NCBI GenBank assembly: GCA_002099365.1
Contig: MSED01000007.1
Coordinates: 1,178,001-1,242,000 of the forward strand
Length of the DNA: 64,000 nt
Source of the DNA: Phialophora verrucosa
Lineage: Eukaryota > Ascomycota > Eurotiomycetes > Chaetothyriales > Herpotrichiellaceae
Direction of reading: 5' to 3'
A program made the translations under genes and the position numbers. Of the stretch, positions 1 to 9,994 are shown in pieces. The notes beneath the pieces are model-generated. The model was not told the DNA's origin, ran no database searches, and saw only the letters and a list, made by a program, of their open reading frames with translations. How positions within the stretch are numbered: position 1 is the first letter of the stretch; the number at the start of each line of letters is the position of its first letter.

Positions 1-493
1 GCAAAATTGGAAGAGAGATCAAAAGAAGGAAATGCCAGAGCTCGAAATCGTGGGGACTGATGCTGCCCGTCAAACAAGATGGCTGCAGCCGTTCTGAAGC
101 GCTTCCTTCCTGTTCACCAGCAAGTCATCTTTGTTTCCTACGCGAAGGAGTTCTGGCTGATATTTCTCTCCCTTCGAATTTGGGATGGCCTGACTCGCAA
201 ATATTCCAATCGCATCTCTATTATGCTGGAATGCATAAGGAGTGCGGCGTGAATAATGATATCATCGCCGCTTTGAAATCCCGAGCAGCGAGAGCGTCAG
301 AGAGAGACGGCTGAAGGATATTATCCAAAGAAGAATGACGAAAGACATCGGATACCGGAGAGTCCCAAGGGACAGGAAAGCACAGGAAAGCCATCGCTTG
401 GGCACGCTTTGTCGACCTAACCATGGTCGACCAGCGAGCTCAAGCCCGATTTTTATTCAAGTGGGCGAACGCCTGCTATCTTGCTTGATGCCT
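1..493. other. Left-edge intergenic stretch
   Basis: No recognisable gene. Only short frames without family resemblance occur on either strand. It lies just downstream of the last codon of the broken MFS transporter (stop on the minus strand at 494-496), so part of it was presumably that gene's 3' flank. Confidence 0.5.
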
Positions 494-1049
494 TTATGTT
501 CCATTCAAGTCGTCCTTCAGCTTCCTCTGTCGTTTCCTCCTCCAACACCCACCCTTGCGCACTTCAACGTGCACCAAGGGAACCAGAAGAGCGCAGATAC
601 CTCCCATGAGGACGTGAGCCCAGCCGCAACCAAGGAATGGAGTCAATTTATCGACGAAGCATACCAGCAGGGCAGCCAGTGAGCATAGTTCGAGATTTGG
701 CTTCAGCAAACGTCAGCATCGACGCTCCAGGCAATGAAAATGGGTCCTGGGCAATAAACATACGCAAGCGATCACTCCTGAACTCTGTCCGGGGACGATA
801 TCAATCATCAGGGTCATGGTGGCATTCCAAATGGAAATCGGCGTGTATCCAACTAGCGTATCGACATGGTCAGCGCCACTCCCGCCTCCTTTCGAATGGG
901 AAGTACTAACGAGCGAATTGGAAGACCAGAGACCCCGCGATTGAGACACGGAATTCAAGGCACCATCCCGAGGCAACATAGGCTGCCAACAGAATTGGCA
1001 TTGTTCTCAATCGTGCTTTTCAATGGGAAAGTCATCTTTGGCGCCGTCG
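494..1049 (-). pseudogene. MFS drug antiporter-like pseudogene, C-terminal part
   Basis: The minus strand encodes the end of a 12/14-helix major facilitator of the drug:H+ antiporter kind. Seen in order are DDFPIEK next to the transposon, a helix segment ending GWCLE, then a block with VPGQSSGV (matching the conserved LFPGQSSS-type loop of this family), then GWAHVLMGGICALL and a basic tail WRRKRQRKLKDD before a TAA stop. These pieces lie in different reading frames: there is a one-base slip right after DDFPIEK and at least one more near 710-740, so the gene is dead here. It continues on the far side of the retrotransposon at 6751-7012. Family placement rests on motif resemblance; the substrate cannot be told. 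Confidence 0.8.
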
Positions 1050-1054
1050 GTACC
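1050..1054. repeat. Target-site duplication GTACC, left copy
   Basis: The five bases GTACC directly precede the LTR at 1055 and are repeated directly after the other LTR at 6746-6750. A 5-bp duplication is the usual footprint of LTR-retrotransposon integrase. Confidence 0.92.
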
Positions 1055-1311
1055 TGTTGATCTGAGGCGCTATTTAGCAGTCATATATGCATATATCCTT
1101 GTGCAACTGTCTGCCTTATTTACAGAGGTCTTTGCGCCTTCTTATATATCTGAAAGACGCCTATGCCTCTCTGCCTCAACACCACCACCCGAGGCACCTC
1201 TAAGGCACTCGGGGGCACTCTAAGGCACTCGGAGGCACTCTAAGGCACTCTTAAGACGCGCCGTTGTCTCACGGCGCCGACGAGGTGCCTCGGAGTGTAC
1301 CTAGTTTAACA
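1055..1311 (-). repeat. LTR (3' LTR of the element, left in the window)
   Basis: 257 bp, TGTT...AACA. On the minus strand it holds a TATATAAG box (1141-1148), a likely start site of the element's transcript. One half is GC-rich and structured: a 12-bp inverted repeat (1189-1200 with 1282-1293), tandem copies of an AAGGCACTC-like unit (about 1200-1250) and a 7-bp hairpin (1258-1277). It is much less mutated than its partner. Confidence 0.93.
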
Positions 1312-1320
1312 CACCCTCCT
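1312..1320 (-). other. Polypurine tract of the retrotransposon
   Basis: Minus strand AGGAGGGTG abuts the 3' LTR. It is a short run of purines with one T, in the position where plus-strand DNA synthesis is primed. It supports minus orientation. Confidence 0.7.
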
Positions 1321-4300
1321 AGGGCGGGATTGCTTCTTAATCTCGGCTTAAATATTAATTAAGTTAAGCTGTCGTATAAAACGCTTAAATACCTATCTTA
1401 GGAGAGGTTTTATAAGGCCGTCTACCTTTATAGCGCTAGTAGAGACCTATTTAACGTTAATAGTGCCTTCTTAAACCTCTTAGCGTAACTAGTGTTAGTG
1501 TATATCGATATAGTGTAGGCGGGTTATAAGGAGAGGTTCCTTAGCCTTTAGAAGGCGTATTGTTTATTTATTATCTAACTATATTATAAGGCCTCCGTTA
1601 AAGCTAAAGTCGATATAGTCGAAGAACCTCTACTAGTATAGTAGTTCCTTTACGGAATAAGATAACACTAGTAACTTTATCTTAATAGTTAATATTATAA
1701 CTATTACTTATTTTAAGGCCTTTTAGTTAATCGAGCCGTTATATAAACTAAAGAGGTATCTATTAGAGCTCTTCTTATCTATATTATTAGTAAATATAGC
1801 GTTTAAATAATACTTAAATAGGAAGAAGGGTAGCTAGATAAATAGCTATATTTTAACCTCTAAAGGCTTAAGTACGCCTCTATATTTAATTATAAGATAT
1901 TTTAAATAGTTAAGATAAGTTAATACTCTATTAGCGAAATATATATACTTTAGCGAAGGGTTTTATAAATATTAAGAGAGGATTAAGATTACCTTTATAA
2001 TATTCGGTTTAATAATAATAGTTATAAAATTAATTAAGCTAATATATAACTAGAACTTATACCTATTTAAGGCTAATACTTCGTCTTTATATTAATTTAG
2101 TATATTTACTAGTAAAAATATTTATATAAGGTGCTTAATATCGAAATATATAATTATCTTATTAATATAAGAGTCCTAATATAGCTAAAGGAGGTGTCTA
2201 GGTCTATCGCGAATAATATATATATTAAGGAACTAATTAGCCTTTATAATCTCTCTTAGCTTAAGGTTTTTTTATAGTTTATTAACTAGCTCTTACGCCT
2301 TCGGGGCGTCTTCTTTTAAGAAGAGAAGGATAATATTATTAATATAGAAGAAGAAGATAACCTAGCTATTTATTAGTATATAGTTTACGCTAGGGACTCT
2401 CTTAAGGCCTAGTTTAATAATAATATTTACTAAATAGTTATACTAGAGGTATAGTAACTATTTAAGGCCGTATAGAGCCTTTAGAAGCTAAAGGACTCTA
2501 TTATTTTATTAAAACCTTAATAGCTATTTAATTATTATATCTTTATTAATATTACTATTAAGGAAGATATTAATAATATTAAGCTATATAATTTTAAGGT
2601 TAAACGCTATTAAAAGTACTATTAGCGCTTTAAAATATTAAATTATAAGTGTTATAGTATAGTTATTCTTTTAAGAGGTCTAAAGGTCTTCTTAAATATA
2701 AATTCGCGCCTTAAACTTATTTAAATAACCGTTTATATTAAACTTATATTTAAATATCTAGAGAAGTAGTAATAGCTTATATTAGGGTTATTTAGGAACC
2801 TCTCGGAACGTTCCTTTCGCCTTTAATACCTTAAACTCTATATAGGCTGCTATAATAAAGTATTTACTAAATAAATACTTACTAAGGTCTCTCTAGCCTT
2901 TTAGTTCTAAAGGTAATATATCTTTATAAATCTTTAGCTTATTTAGGTCTTAAGATACTACTATTAGTGCTAGTACTTTATTTATCGCCCGAGAACCCTT
3001 TATAAGGGCTATAGAGAAGCTATAATAGTATTCTAAAGGTTCTTTAGTATCTAGAACGAACTATATTAGCTGTCTCTTCTTTCTTTTACGTTTTAAACCT
3101 TTAAGGAGGATATTATTGTCGCTTAGTGCCGTAGAAATTTTATATATATAGAGTATTAAGTTTAGTCTCTACCTCGTTAGTCTTTCCTATATAGCCTATA
3201 TTAGTTTATATACGTCTTCTACTCTTCTAGATAAGGACGAAGGGGGTGTAATAAAGTTATTATTTATTATATTAAGCGTATATATAGTATTAGGCGTATT
3301 TACCTTTAGTTAAGATATTCTTAAAGACTAAAAAGACCCTTAATATAGAGTAATTTCTAATATCGCGTTAGAGAAGTTATTTATTCTAGTAATTATTTAT
3401 ACTTTAAGTAAATTACCTCTTTTTAATTATATTCTTTAGCCTTATTCTATAGTAGTATTTATAACTTTATCTTTATTCTCTTTATCTTTATCTTCTTATA
3501 ATTATATACCTTTAAAGATATCACTAAGGACGTTAAGATTAATAATATTAATATTTAATTCGAAGCTATTAATTTATAAGAAATACGGTATATCTTATAA
3601 GTCGAACTTCTAGCCTTTATTAAAATATACGTTATATATCCGTATAATTTTATATCTATTTCGAGGGTTCTAGATACGCTATATATTAGTCGAGTTATAC
3701 CCGACTAAATAACTAATCGATACCTTCGTATTCAGCTTCTTCTTCTTCGGTATATTATACAGTAGCTAATACGCCTTCGAACCGATAATATAAAGGTATT
3801 TAAGGCTCGGTTTATTATCTATTATAGCCTTAAAGGGTGTCTTTTAGTTAAGTTTATATATTAGGGTTCTATTTATTAAATATATAGCTATTCTAATAAT
3901 TTTAAGCTAAAGGTTATAAGGTAACCGTAAGGCCTATCTAAGAGCACGAGCCTTTATAGTAAGTGTTTTACTATATCTCTCTATATATTTATTTTATACT
4001 AGGGTATATAGGGTACTTAGTTCGATTATAATACTTTATTCTTAAAGATATTCCTTTATCTCCTCTCTTACTACTGTCTTATTATTAATATAGATAATCC
4101 CTATACACTAGTAGTATTATAACTTAATATAGGCTAGTAAGAGTCGGAATACTTAAGCTATATCTTTATATTTTAGTTTATAGAAGAGGATATTAAAGTT
4201 CGTTAAGTAATACTAAAAATAAATAATATATTTATTATTATTATATCTCTCTTCTATTTAAAGAAGATTATAGGATATTTAATAAAAAATATACTTCTCT

Positions 4301-6475
4301 TATATCTCTTATTTATTTAATTAAGATATTTATTAGGTAGCCTTTAAGAGTTAATAGGCCTTATAGATAGTCTTATTAATTATAAATATTAAGATATCTT
4401 TAACTATATATAATAAATAAGAGAGAGGGCCTATATCGGAGTACCTTAATTAAGTATACTATAGTATTAAGAGGTTTATATTTATATTACTATATTTAAT
4501 TATAAATACTAATTTATTATATTATCGGTATTTAATTATCGTTAGTATATTAAATAACGCTATAAGACCTTTATATTCGTCTTTATCTCGGCCTTACTAG
4601 TTTAGTATACTAGCCTTCTATAGTTTATTTAAGGATAATACTTAGTATTCTTTTAGACGTCTTATTACTATAATTAGTTATCTATACCTAGTTAAATAGC
4701 TATCTTAAGTACTCTAATAGACCCTCTGTTCTATTAAGAGAAAGAGAGAGATAATATTTATTATAAAGCCGAGGATATATATTATATTCGGTAATATTAT
4801 TGTCTTTATATTATCTAGTATTATAACTTTTATAATTATTATATTAGCTACTTTAACCTAATATATTATCGCCCCCGTTATTACTTAACCTCTTTAGCGC
4901 TATTCTAGATACTTAAATACTTACTAACTATTCGTTATATAAATATCCGACCTTAAGTTAAGAATTTATTAGTCTTTAAGAGCCTTAATACTTAATATTA
5001 AGTACGCTATAGTATTTATAAAGTTTAAAGGGTTATCTTTAACCTCTCTAATATCCTTTATAATAATTACCTCTTTAAGTTTACCCTTCTTTAGCCTCCG
5101 CTAGATAAGCCCTTTTAGTATACCGTCGCGGTTTATATTACTATATCTATACGTCTCTATATATTTACTTATAGTACTCTTATTACTTAAGGTCTTTCGG
5201 CTATTTATAATATTCCTCTTAATAAGCTACTTTAGACTCTTATCCTTAAGGGCTTCTTAAACTATCTATTTAATCGCCTTATTTAGGACCTAACTTAGAT
5301 CTTATATATCTTTATTAAGATATAGATAATCTCTTTATTAATAGTACTTATAATATATATACTTACGATAATAAGGGGTCTTCCCTTAAAGAATTATAGC
5401 TATAATACCTTTAACCTCTTTAGTTATAAATATTTAACTAATAACCTTCTTATCTTAGTTATATTATCGTTTAATCTAAAATAATTTTATAAAGTTTAAG
5501 AGAGAGGGCTTTTAGCCTTCTTTAGTATTAAGGACCTAATTTATCTTTACTATTACTTAGCTTTCCTTCTAAGTACTTACTACTTTAATAAAGTTAACTA
5601 AAGCCTTATCCTTATTAATATAGAGTAAATAGTGCCTTATAGCGTTAGTAGTAACCTTTATAAACCTTATTAATTAGCTATCGATATTACGGCGCCTAAA
5701 GTTCCTCTTAAGACCCTTATATTTAGCTGTAATTATTATATTATATACTTAGTCGTCTAGTGTAATATACTTCTTTAAAGTAACTATTCGGTTATATAAA
5801 GTAACTATACCCTCTTCCTTAAAGAAGACTTAGTAATTTAGATTTATAGTTACCTTTACGGTATTACTAATATTATTAATTATAACTATAACCCTTTAGT
5901 ATATCTTTATCTTAACGTTATAGTTACTCTTAAAGGCGATCTATATATTAGCCTATTACACAGTTAGTTTAGCTATAAGTAATAAGTATACTAGTTCTTA
6001 AGGTAATACCTTTAGGGTCTCGTTATCCGGATCGATATAGTCCTAAACTATTACGTTCTTATCTATATCTTTAATATATAAAAGCTAAAGGTATAAGGTC
6101 TCTAGCCTATTAAGGTATAAGGTTTTAATAGTAGTATTTACTATTTTAGATATATATTATAAATTACTTAAAGCGGTAAGTTTTTTAAGCGATAATATCT
6201 TCTATAAGTTAATAAAACCGCGGTTTATTCTACTATTCTCTCTTCTCTTCTTTCCTCGACGAGAGAGATAGTAAGCTCGACAGGAGTTACCTAATAGTTA
6301 GTGTGCTGTTAATGTAAGGGCGCCGGCGGACGTCGTCGGCGGCCGAACAGCAGTGTGTTGGTTGCGGTGGGCGTAACGGCGACGAGGTTAGGCGGACGTA
6401 GTCGCTGTTTAAGTAACGGTATAGTATTATAAGGGTCTATAATATAGTGTTAAATCCGGTGCGATAGAGGTTATA

Positions 6476-6488
6476 CCGGGCTTATAAC
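6476..6488 (-). other. Primer-binding site for half initiator tRNA-Met
   Basis: The plus strand reads CCGGGCTTATAAC immediately next to the LTR. GGGCTCATAAC is the conserved anticodon-arm sequence of eukaryotic initiator tRNA-Met, ending at nucleotide 39. The only difference is a CA-to-TA change, a RIP-type transition. On the minus strand this is the complement, where a cleaved tRNA half would prime, as known for Drosophila copia and yeast Ty5. Confidence 0.75.
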
Positions 6489-6745
6489 TGTTAATTTAAG
6501 GCGCTATTTAGTAGTTATATATATATATATCCTTATATAACTATCTACCTTATTTATAGAGGTCTTTACGCCTTCTTATATATCTGAAAGACGCCTGTGC
6601 CTCTCTGCCTTAACACCACCACCCGAGGCACCTCTAAGGCACTCGGGGGCACTCTAAGGCACTCGGAGGCACTCTGAGGCACTCTTAAGACGCGCCGTTG
6701 TCTCACGGCGCCGACGAGGTGCCTCGGAGTGTGCCTAGTTCAACA
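6489..6745 (-). repeat. LTR (5' LTR of the element, right in the window)
   Basis: 257 bp, the same length as the left LTR with no indels needed. The inner third (6489 to about 6570) carries many C-to-T and G-to-A changes relative to the left copy. The outer GC-rich half, including the inverted repeat 6623-6634 / 6716-6727, is nearly identical. The minus-strand TATATAAG box is kept at 6576-6583. Confidence 0.93.
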
Positions 6746-6750
6746 GTACC
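6746..6750. repeat. Target-site duplication GTACC, right copy
   Basis: Partner of 1050-1054. Removing the element and one copy leaves the MFS pseudogene reading frame continuous across the site. Confidence 0.92.
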
Positions 6751-7012
6751 CCCCTTCCGGCCAACCTATTGCCTCCTCATTCTGCGATAATCCCAGTTCA
6801 GCATCTTTCCGGTGAGAGTCGACCCGAAGATCATGCCACCGCCAGTCGACAGATAGCATAGTCCAATGGTCGTTGCGGATAAGAAAGGATACAGTTCTGC
6901 GAAGGCGGAGGATATGGTCACAGTGATCGTGTATTTGACGGCATACACTACCCCGGTGTATAAAGTTGTGATCATGAGGCCAAGTCAACGAAGTATCTTA
7001 GCATCCCTGCTG
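6751..7012 (-). pseudogene. MFS drug antiporter-like pseudogene, central part
   Basis: The minus strand encodes an interior segment of the same transporter: FAELYPFLSATTIGLCYL, then GGGMIFGSTLTGKMLNWDYR, matching the central-loop/helix 7-8 region of fungal DHA1 antiporters. An in-frame TAG follows and the frame then runs into the retrotransposon. The segment upstream (about 7000-7020) contains further stops. The first half of the protein (about 280 residues in relatives) is absent, because the isochorismatase gene ends only some 340 bp away. So the gene has lost its 5' half, gained stops and a frameshift, and been split by the element. Confidence 0.8.
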
Positions 7013-7347
7013 GTCCTTGACCGATCTACTCATATGGCGAGCGCTTCTCCGGTCCATCTTCCGGCAGGCAAGCACAAAGTGCTAGTGGTGGAGCTTTGAT
7101 CAGTCTGCCGACCATCTATGGACCAGCGTTTACTGTCTCTATCAGGCAGTCCTTCACTGAACAACGCAAATCTCTACGCATGGAATTTTGGGCGAGTTGT
7201 CCCTTTCTTGCCCGATTTTGAAACGGCGGCTGTTCAACACGATTGACTGCGTACAGAAAGTAGGACCATTCATCTGGACACGAGAAGGATTTGGCACTCT
7301 CTGCGATGATTGCATTTTCGTGGTTTATTCTCTCTTTCAATGCCTAA

Positions 7348-8117
7348 CTACGACCATCCGGCCTCTAGGTGTTGCACAGCTTCTGCCTCTCCCACCACGT
7401 CTGCGTATTTGGCATCCAAGTCGAACAGGTTGGCATTCTGGATCTCTGGCGTCCGATCACCACATGCACTTCCCACCACCTATCCCTTCAGTTAGTTTCG
7501 CTGCCAATACCGGGAATCCCGCTCACCATCGGTCGAAAGCCGTGCTGCATAGCATCCAGGGTTGTCGCTCTTACACAACCCGACGTGCTCACACCACATA
7601 TAACGAGTGTATCGACTCCCAAAACCTTCCGGCGCGTCAGAATTGTCAATTATCCGCGGGCCCTTGACAGAGAATCCCTCACCAGTAGTTCTGTCGCCAG
7701 CGGAGTCCCAAAGAACGCCGATGCATACTTCTTGACAACCACCGTGTCGCCTTCCTGCGGATCGAGCCCGCCCAGACAGGCCGCCAGCCCTCGTTGGTCA
7801 CCTTGCAGCCAGACGTCCAAGACTTTGGCTTTTCGCCAGAAGAGTCCTGCATCCGCCATGTCGGGCCGGGTGTACACGATCTCGCTCCAGATCACGGGCA
7901 CACGGCCTTTTCGAGCAGCGGCGAGTAATCTTCGCATCGAGTCTGGGGAGGACGCGGCTTCAGGATTCGACAACAGAGATAGCGGCGACCCTTCAGTAAA
8001 GTAGGCTTTGCATACATCGATGATGATGAGCGCAGGTCGCGCACCCCATCCCATCCGGTTAGCAAAGCCGGATTGACGGTAGGACGTGAAACTGTTGTGA
8101 TGCATGATGGACGACAT
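7348..8117 (-). CDS. Isochorismatase-family cysteine hydrolase
   Basis: About 221 residues in three exons: 7683-8117, 7527-7625 and 7348-7479. The introns are 57 nt (7626-7682) and 47 nt (7480-7526), both GT-AG with junctions between codons. The fold's D-K-C catalytic set is visible: Asp in PALIIIDVCKAYF, Lys in VVKKYASAFFGT, Cys in GVSTSGCVRATTLDA. The end AGWS is complete. The pattern most resembles N-carbamoylsarcosine-amidase-like members that hydrolyse amide or carbamoyl bonds; the true substrate is unknown. The start is the ATG giving MSSIMHHN; a frame four codons longer begins with GTG and was not used. It is intact although its neighbours on both sides are wrecked. Confidence 0.88.
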
Positions 8118-8631
8118 TCTTCTCCTCACAGTTGCTCAAAGTTCCCACAGTTGTTGTCAAGGTAAGACCCACGATTGTATCTAACTGAAGAAGACCAATC
8201 CACCGATGTTGTGTTGGTATTACATGGACAGGTGATCGGTGATCTTCCGGTTAGTCCTTGCATCCATCGCTGGTGGGGCCCTCCCTTGCCGGGTTCCAGG
8301 ATGGATCAAGCCTTATCAGCCTCGCTGTACCCCTGATGCCGCCGGCACGACGACCACCATCCCGCCCGTCCACATCCGGCAATCTATTTTCAATGGCGGA
8401 ATCATTCATTCGCCGGACATCAAGCCAGCTGTTGCTCTAGCCATGTCAAATCATGAAGCCACTCTCGCGTGTTCCGGTTTAAGATCACTAGTCGGTCGAA
8501 ACGCTGCGTTTCCTAGGCTAGAAAGACCGAAAGCCTTGATCACTACTAGACCAGATCACTCCAGGCCCAGTCAATGTATACGACTTGTCCACGACAAGAT
8601 CCGCGCCATTTCTACGTGACAGATTGTCGAG
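8118..8631. other. Intergenic, divergent 5' region
   Basis: About 0.5 kb between two divergent gene starts (hydrolase to the left, truncated esterase to the right). It presumably holds both promoters. I recognise no gene or specific site in it. Confidence 0.5.
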
Positions 8632-9226
8632 ATGGGCGTCGCTCCGCCGCCCAGCGACTTCGAGGGTAGCCCGACCATTTACCAACCTCTCGACCCTGAA
8701 GTTCGGTCGGCACTGGATCCAGAGTTTGTCGCTTTTTACGATAAGTACATGCAGTATGTCGAGCCCGATGACGTGCGGCCATGGGATACGATCAAGATGA
8801 GAAAAAGAGTGCCTTTTCCTCGTGGCACATCCCAAACGGTCGAGGTGCATCAAATAAGAGATTTCGAACTGGACAGCTTTCCCATTCGTGTGTTCTGGCC
8901 CCTTAAAGAGCGGCTGGCGAGCGGATTGCCGGTATTGGTTTGGTGTCGCGGTGGCGGATGGGCGATTGGAGGCATCGAGAGCGAGAACGAATTTTGTTCG
9001 AGGCTGTGTCGAGGTACGTGTGTATGTGGGAAATGGTCTCGAATGACCATCGGACAAGGCTTGAACTCAGGGTTCACAAGCAATTCTAGATGCGATGTGC
9101 GTGGTAGTCACGGTCGGTTATCGGTTGGCTCCAGAGCATCCCTGTGGGATTGTCCCAGGTTGCAGAACTGCGATTGACGGCTTTGAGGCACGCGAGGAAG
9201 ACACATATGGGATGGTCATCACGTAG
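8632..9226 (+). pseudogene. Truncated alpha/beta-hydrolase (lipase/esterase) gene
   Basis: The first exon runs from ATG at 8632 to about 9014 and encodes an esterase N-terminus with the oxyanion motif as VLVWCRGGGWAIGG (usually HGGG, here RGGG). A GT-AG intron (about 9015-9089) joins it to VVVTVGYRLAPEHP, the normal next strand of the family. After that the match stops: the frame reads CGIVPGCRTAIDGF and ends in TAG at 9224-9226. The nucleophile motif GDSAGG, the acid and the histidine are missing and I find none of them downstream to 9.9 kb. Only the N-terminal third survives, so it cannot be a working hydrolase. Confidence 0.75.
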
Positions 9227-9913
9227 ATCGTGAAGTATATTCCAGACAGCACCCTGTTTCGAGATGGTGTCTTCCGTGGGAGGTTTTCGCCGTGGTTAAT
9301 GTACCACGAAGTCGCATCCTTCATGGCGACCTTCTAAACAAAGACTGTCGCTCTACACCACTGCATCCCACGCCCCCAGGATGGCACTGACCTGGAATGA
9401 TTTAGTCTCTTTACGGGTGTTATCTTTCGGAAGTGCTTCGTTGCCGGTGCTGTAGGTAGATGGTGGTCGGGTATCATAAAATGAGCCCCGCTTCATGGTC
9501 AGGTTGGGATTTCTAACAAAGAGGGCCTGGCACTTCTGTCGAAGCGGGAAGCTTCCAGCCCAGATCCAGCCAAACAATAGGTCAACGACGTAACAGTACG
9601 TCAGCAGGAAGTATATTGTAGGTAGAAAGGCGAAGGAATGAAGGTGTGGTCATTTCACGGTCGAAGGTGGAAAGTAGAAATCGGTGAAATTTCATGTCAA
9701 GCCCGGGTAATGAGCTGTTGAAGAAAAGTGAATAACGATAATACGGAAGTGGTAGGAAGTACATTAGTTACAGGTCGGAGTAACTTCATGGCACGGACGA
9801 CAACGACAAGGTGGGGGGGATTCTCGGGAGTTCAGCGAAGAGCCCCACCACACAAATTATTTGCTGTTATTAAATTTTTAGATCTGAAAGTCCACAACAA
9901 TCATCTATGAACT
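9227..9913. other. Gene-less stretch
   Basis: Short frames only. This is where the lost C-terminal half of the esterase would be expected, but no catalytic motif is present in any frame. Confidence 0.5.
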
Positions 9914-9994
9914 GCCGGGGTAGCTCAATCGGTAGAGCGTGTGGCTCTTAACAAAGTCCAACCTCAAGGTTGCGGGTTCGAGTTAGTCATAACA
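9914..9994 (+). pseudogene. tRNA-Lys(CTT)-like sequence with broken 3' end
   Basis: The 5' part is a good tRNA: acceptor half GCCGGGG, D-arm GCTC...GAGC, an anticodon arm TGTGG + CTCTTAA with anticodon CTT, a short intron of about 11 nt, then AGGTTGCGGGTTCGA with a box B-like T-loop. The 3' side of the anticodon stem has one mismatch (CCTCA where CCACA pairs). The 3' strand of the T-stem (TAGTC) and of the acceptor do not pair at all. Both internal Pol III promoter boxes survive, but a mature tRNA cannot form. It is either a truncated tRNA gene or the tRNA-derived head of a SINE-like element. Confidence 0.75.

Larger units (their letters stand above)
1055..6745 (-). mobile_element. RIP-degraded Ty1/copia-type LTR retrotransposon
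   Basis: A complete 5,691-bp LTR element. Its two 257-bp LTRs start TGTT and end AACA and are flanked by a GTACC duplication. Minus orientation is supported by four signs: a purine tract (AGGAGGGTG on the minus strand) abutting the LTR at 1312-1320; a primer-binding site at 6476-6488; a TATA-like box read on the minus strand of both LTRs; and a reverse-transcriptase YVDD-type motif on that strand at 2335-2346, now YINN. The interior (about 1320-6560) is extremely AT-rich, full of TpA and of stops in all frames, as expected of RIP, so gag-pol is destroyed. The RT site lies about 4.4 kb from the element's 5' end, which fits a copia gene order, and the half-tRNA primer site is typical of copia/Ty5-like elements. 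Confidence 0.93.

Noticed and set aside
1200..1250. CRISPR-like array suggested by repeated GGCACTC units
   Set aside because: The units are contiguous tandem copies within an LTR of a eukaryotic transposon, without unique spacers.
1055..6745. Gypsy-type assignment of the LTR element
   Set aside because: The primer site matches a tRNA-iMet anticodon half and the RT motif is preceded by F-Y as in copia-type enzymes; no chromodomain or gypsy order could be seen. The interior is too mutated for full proof.
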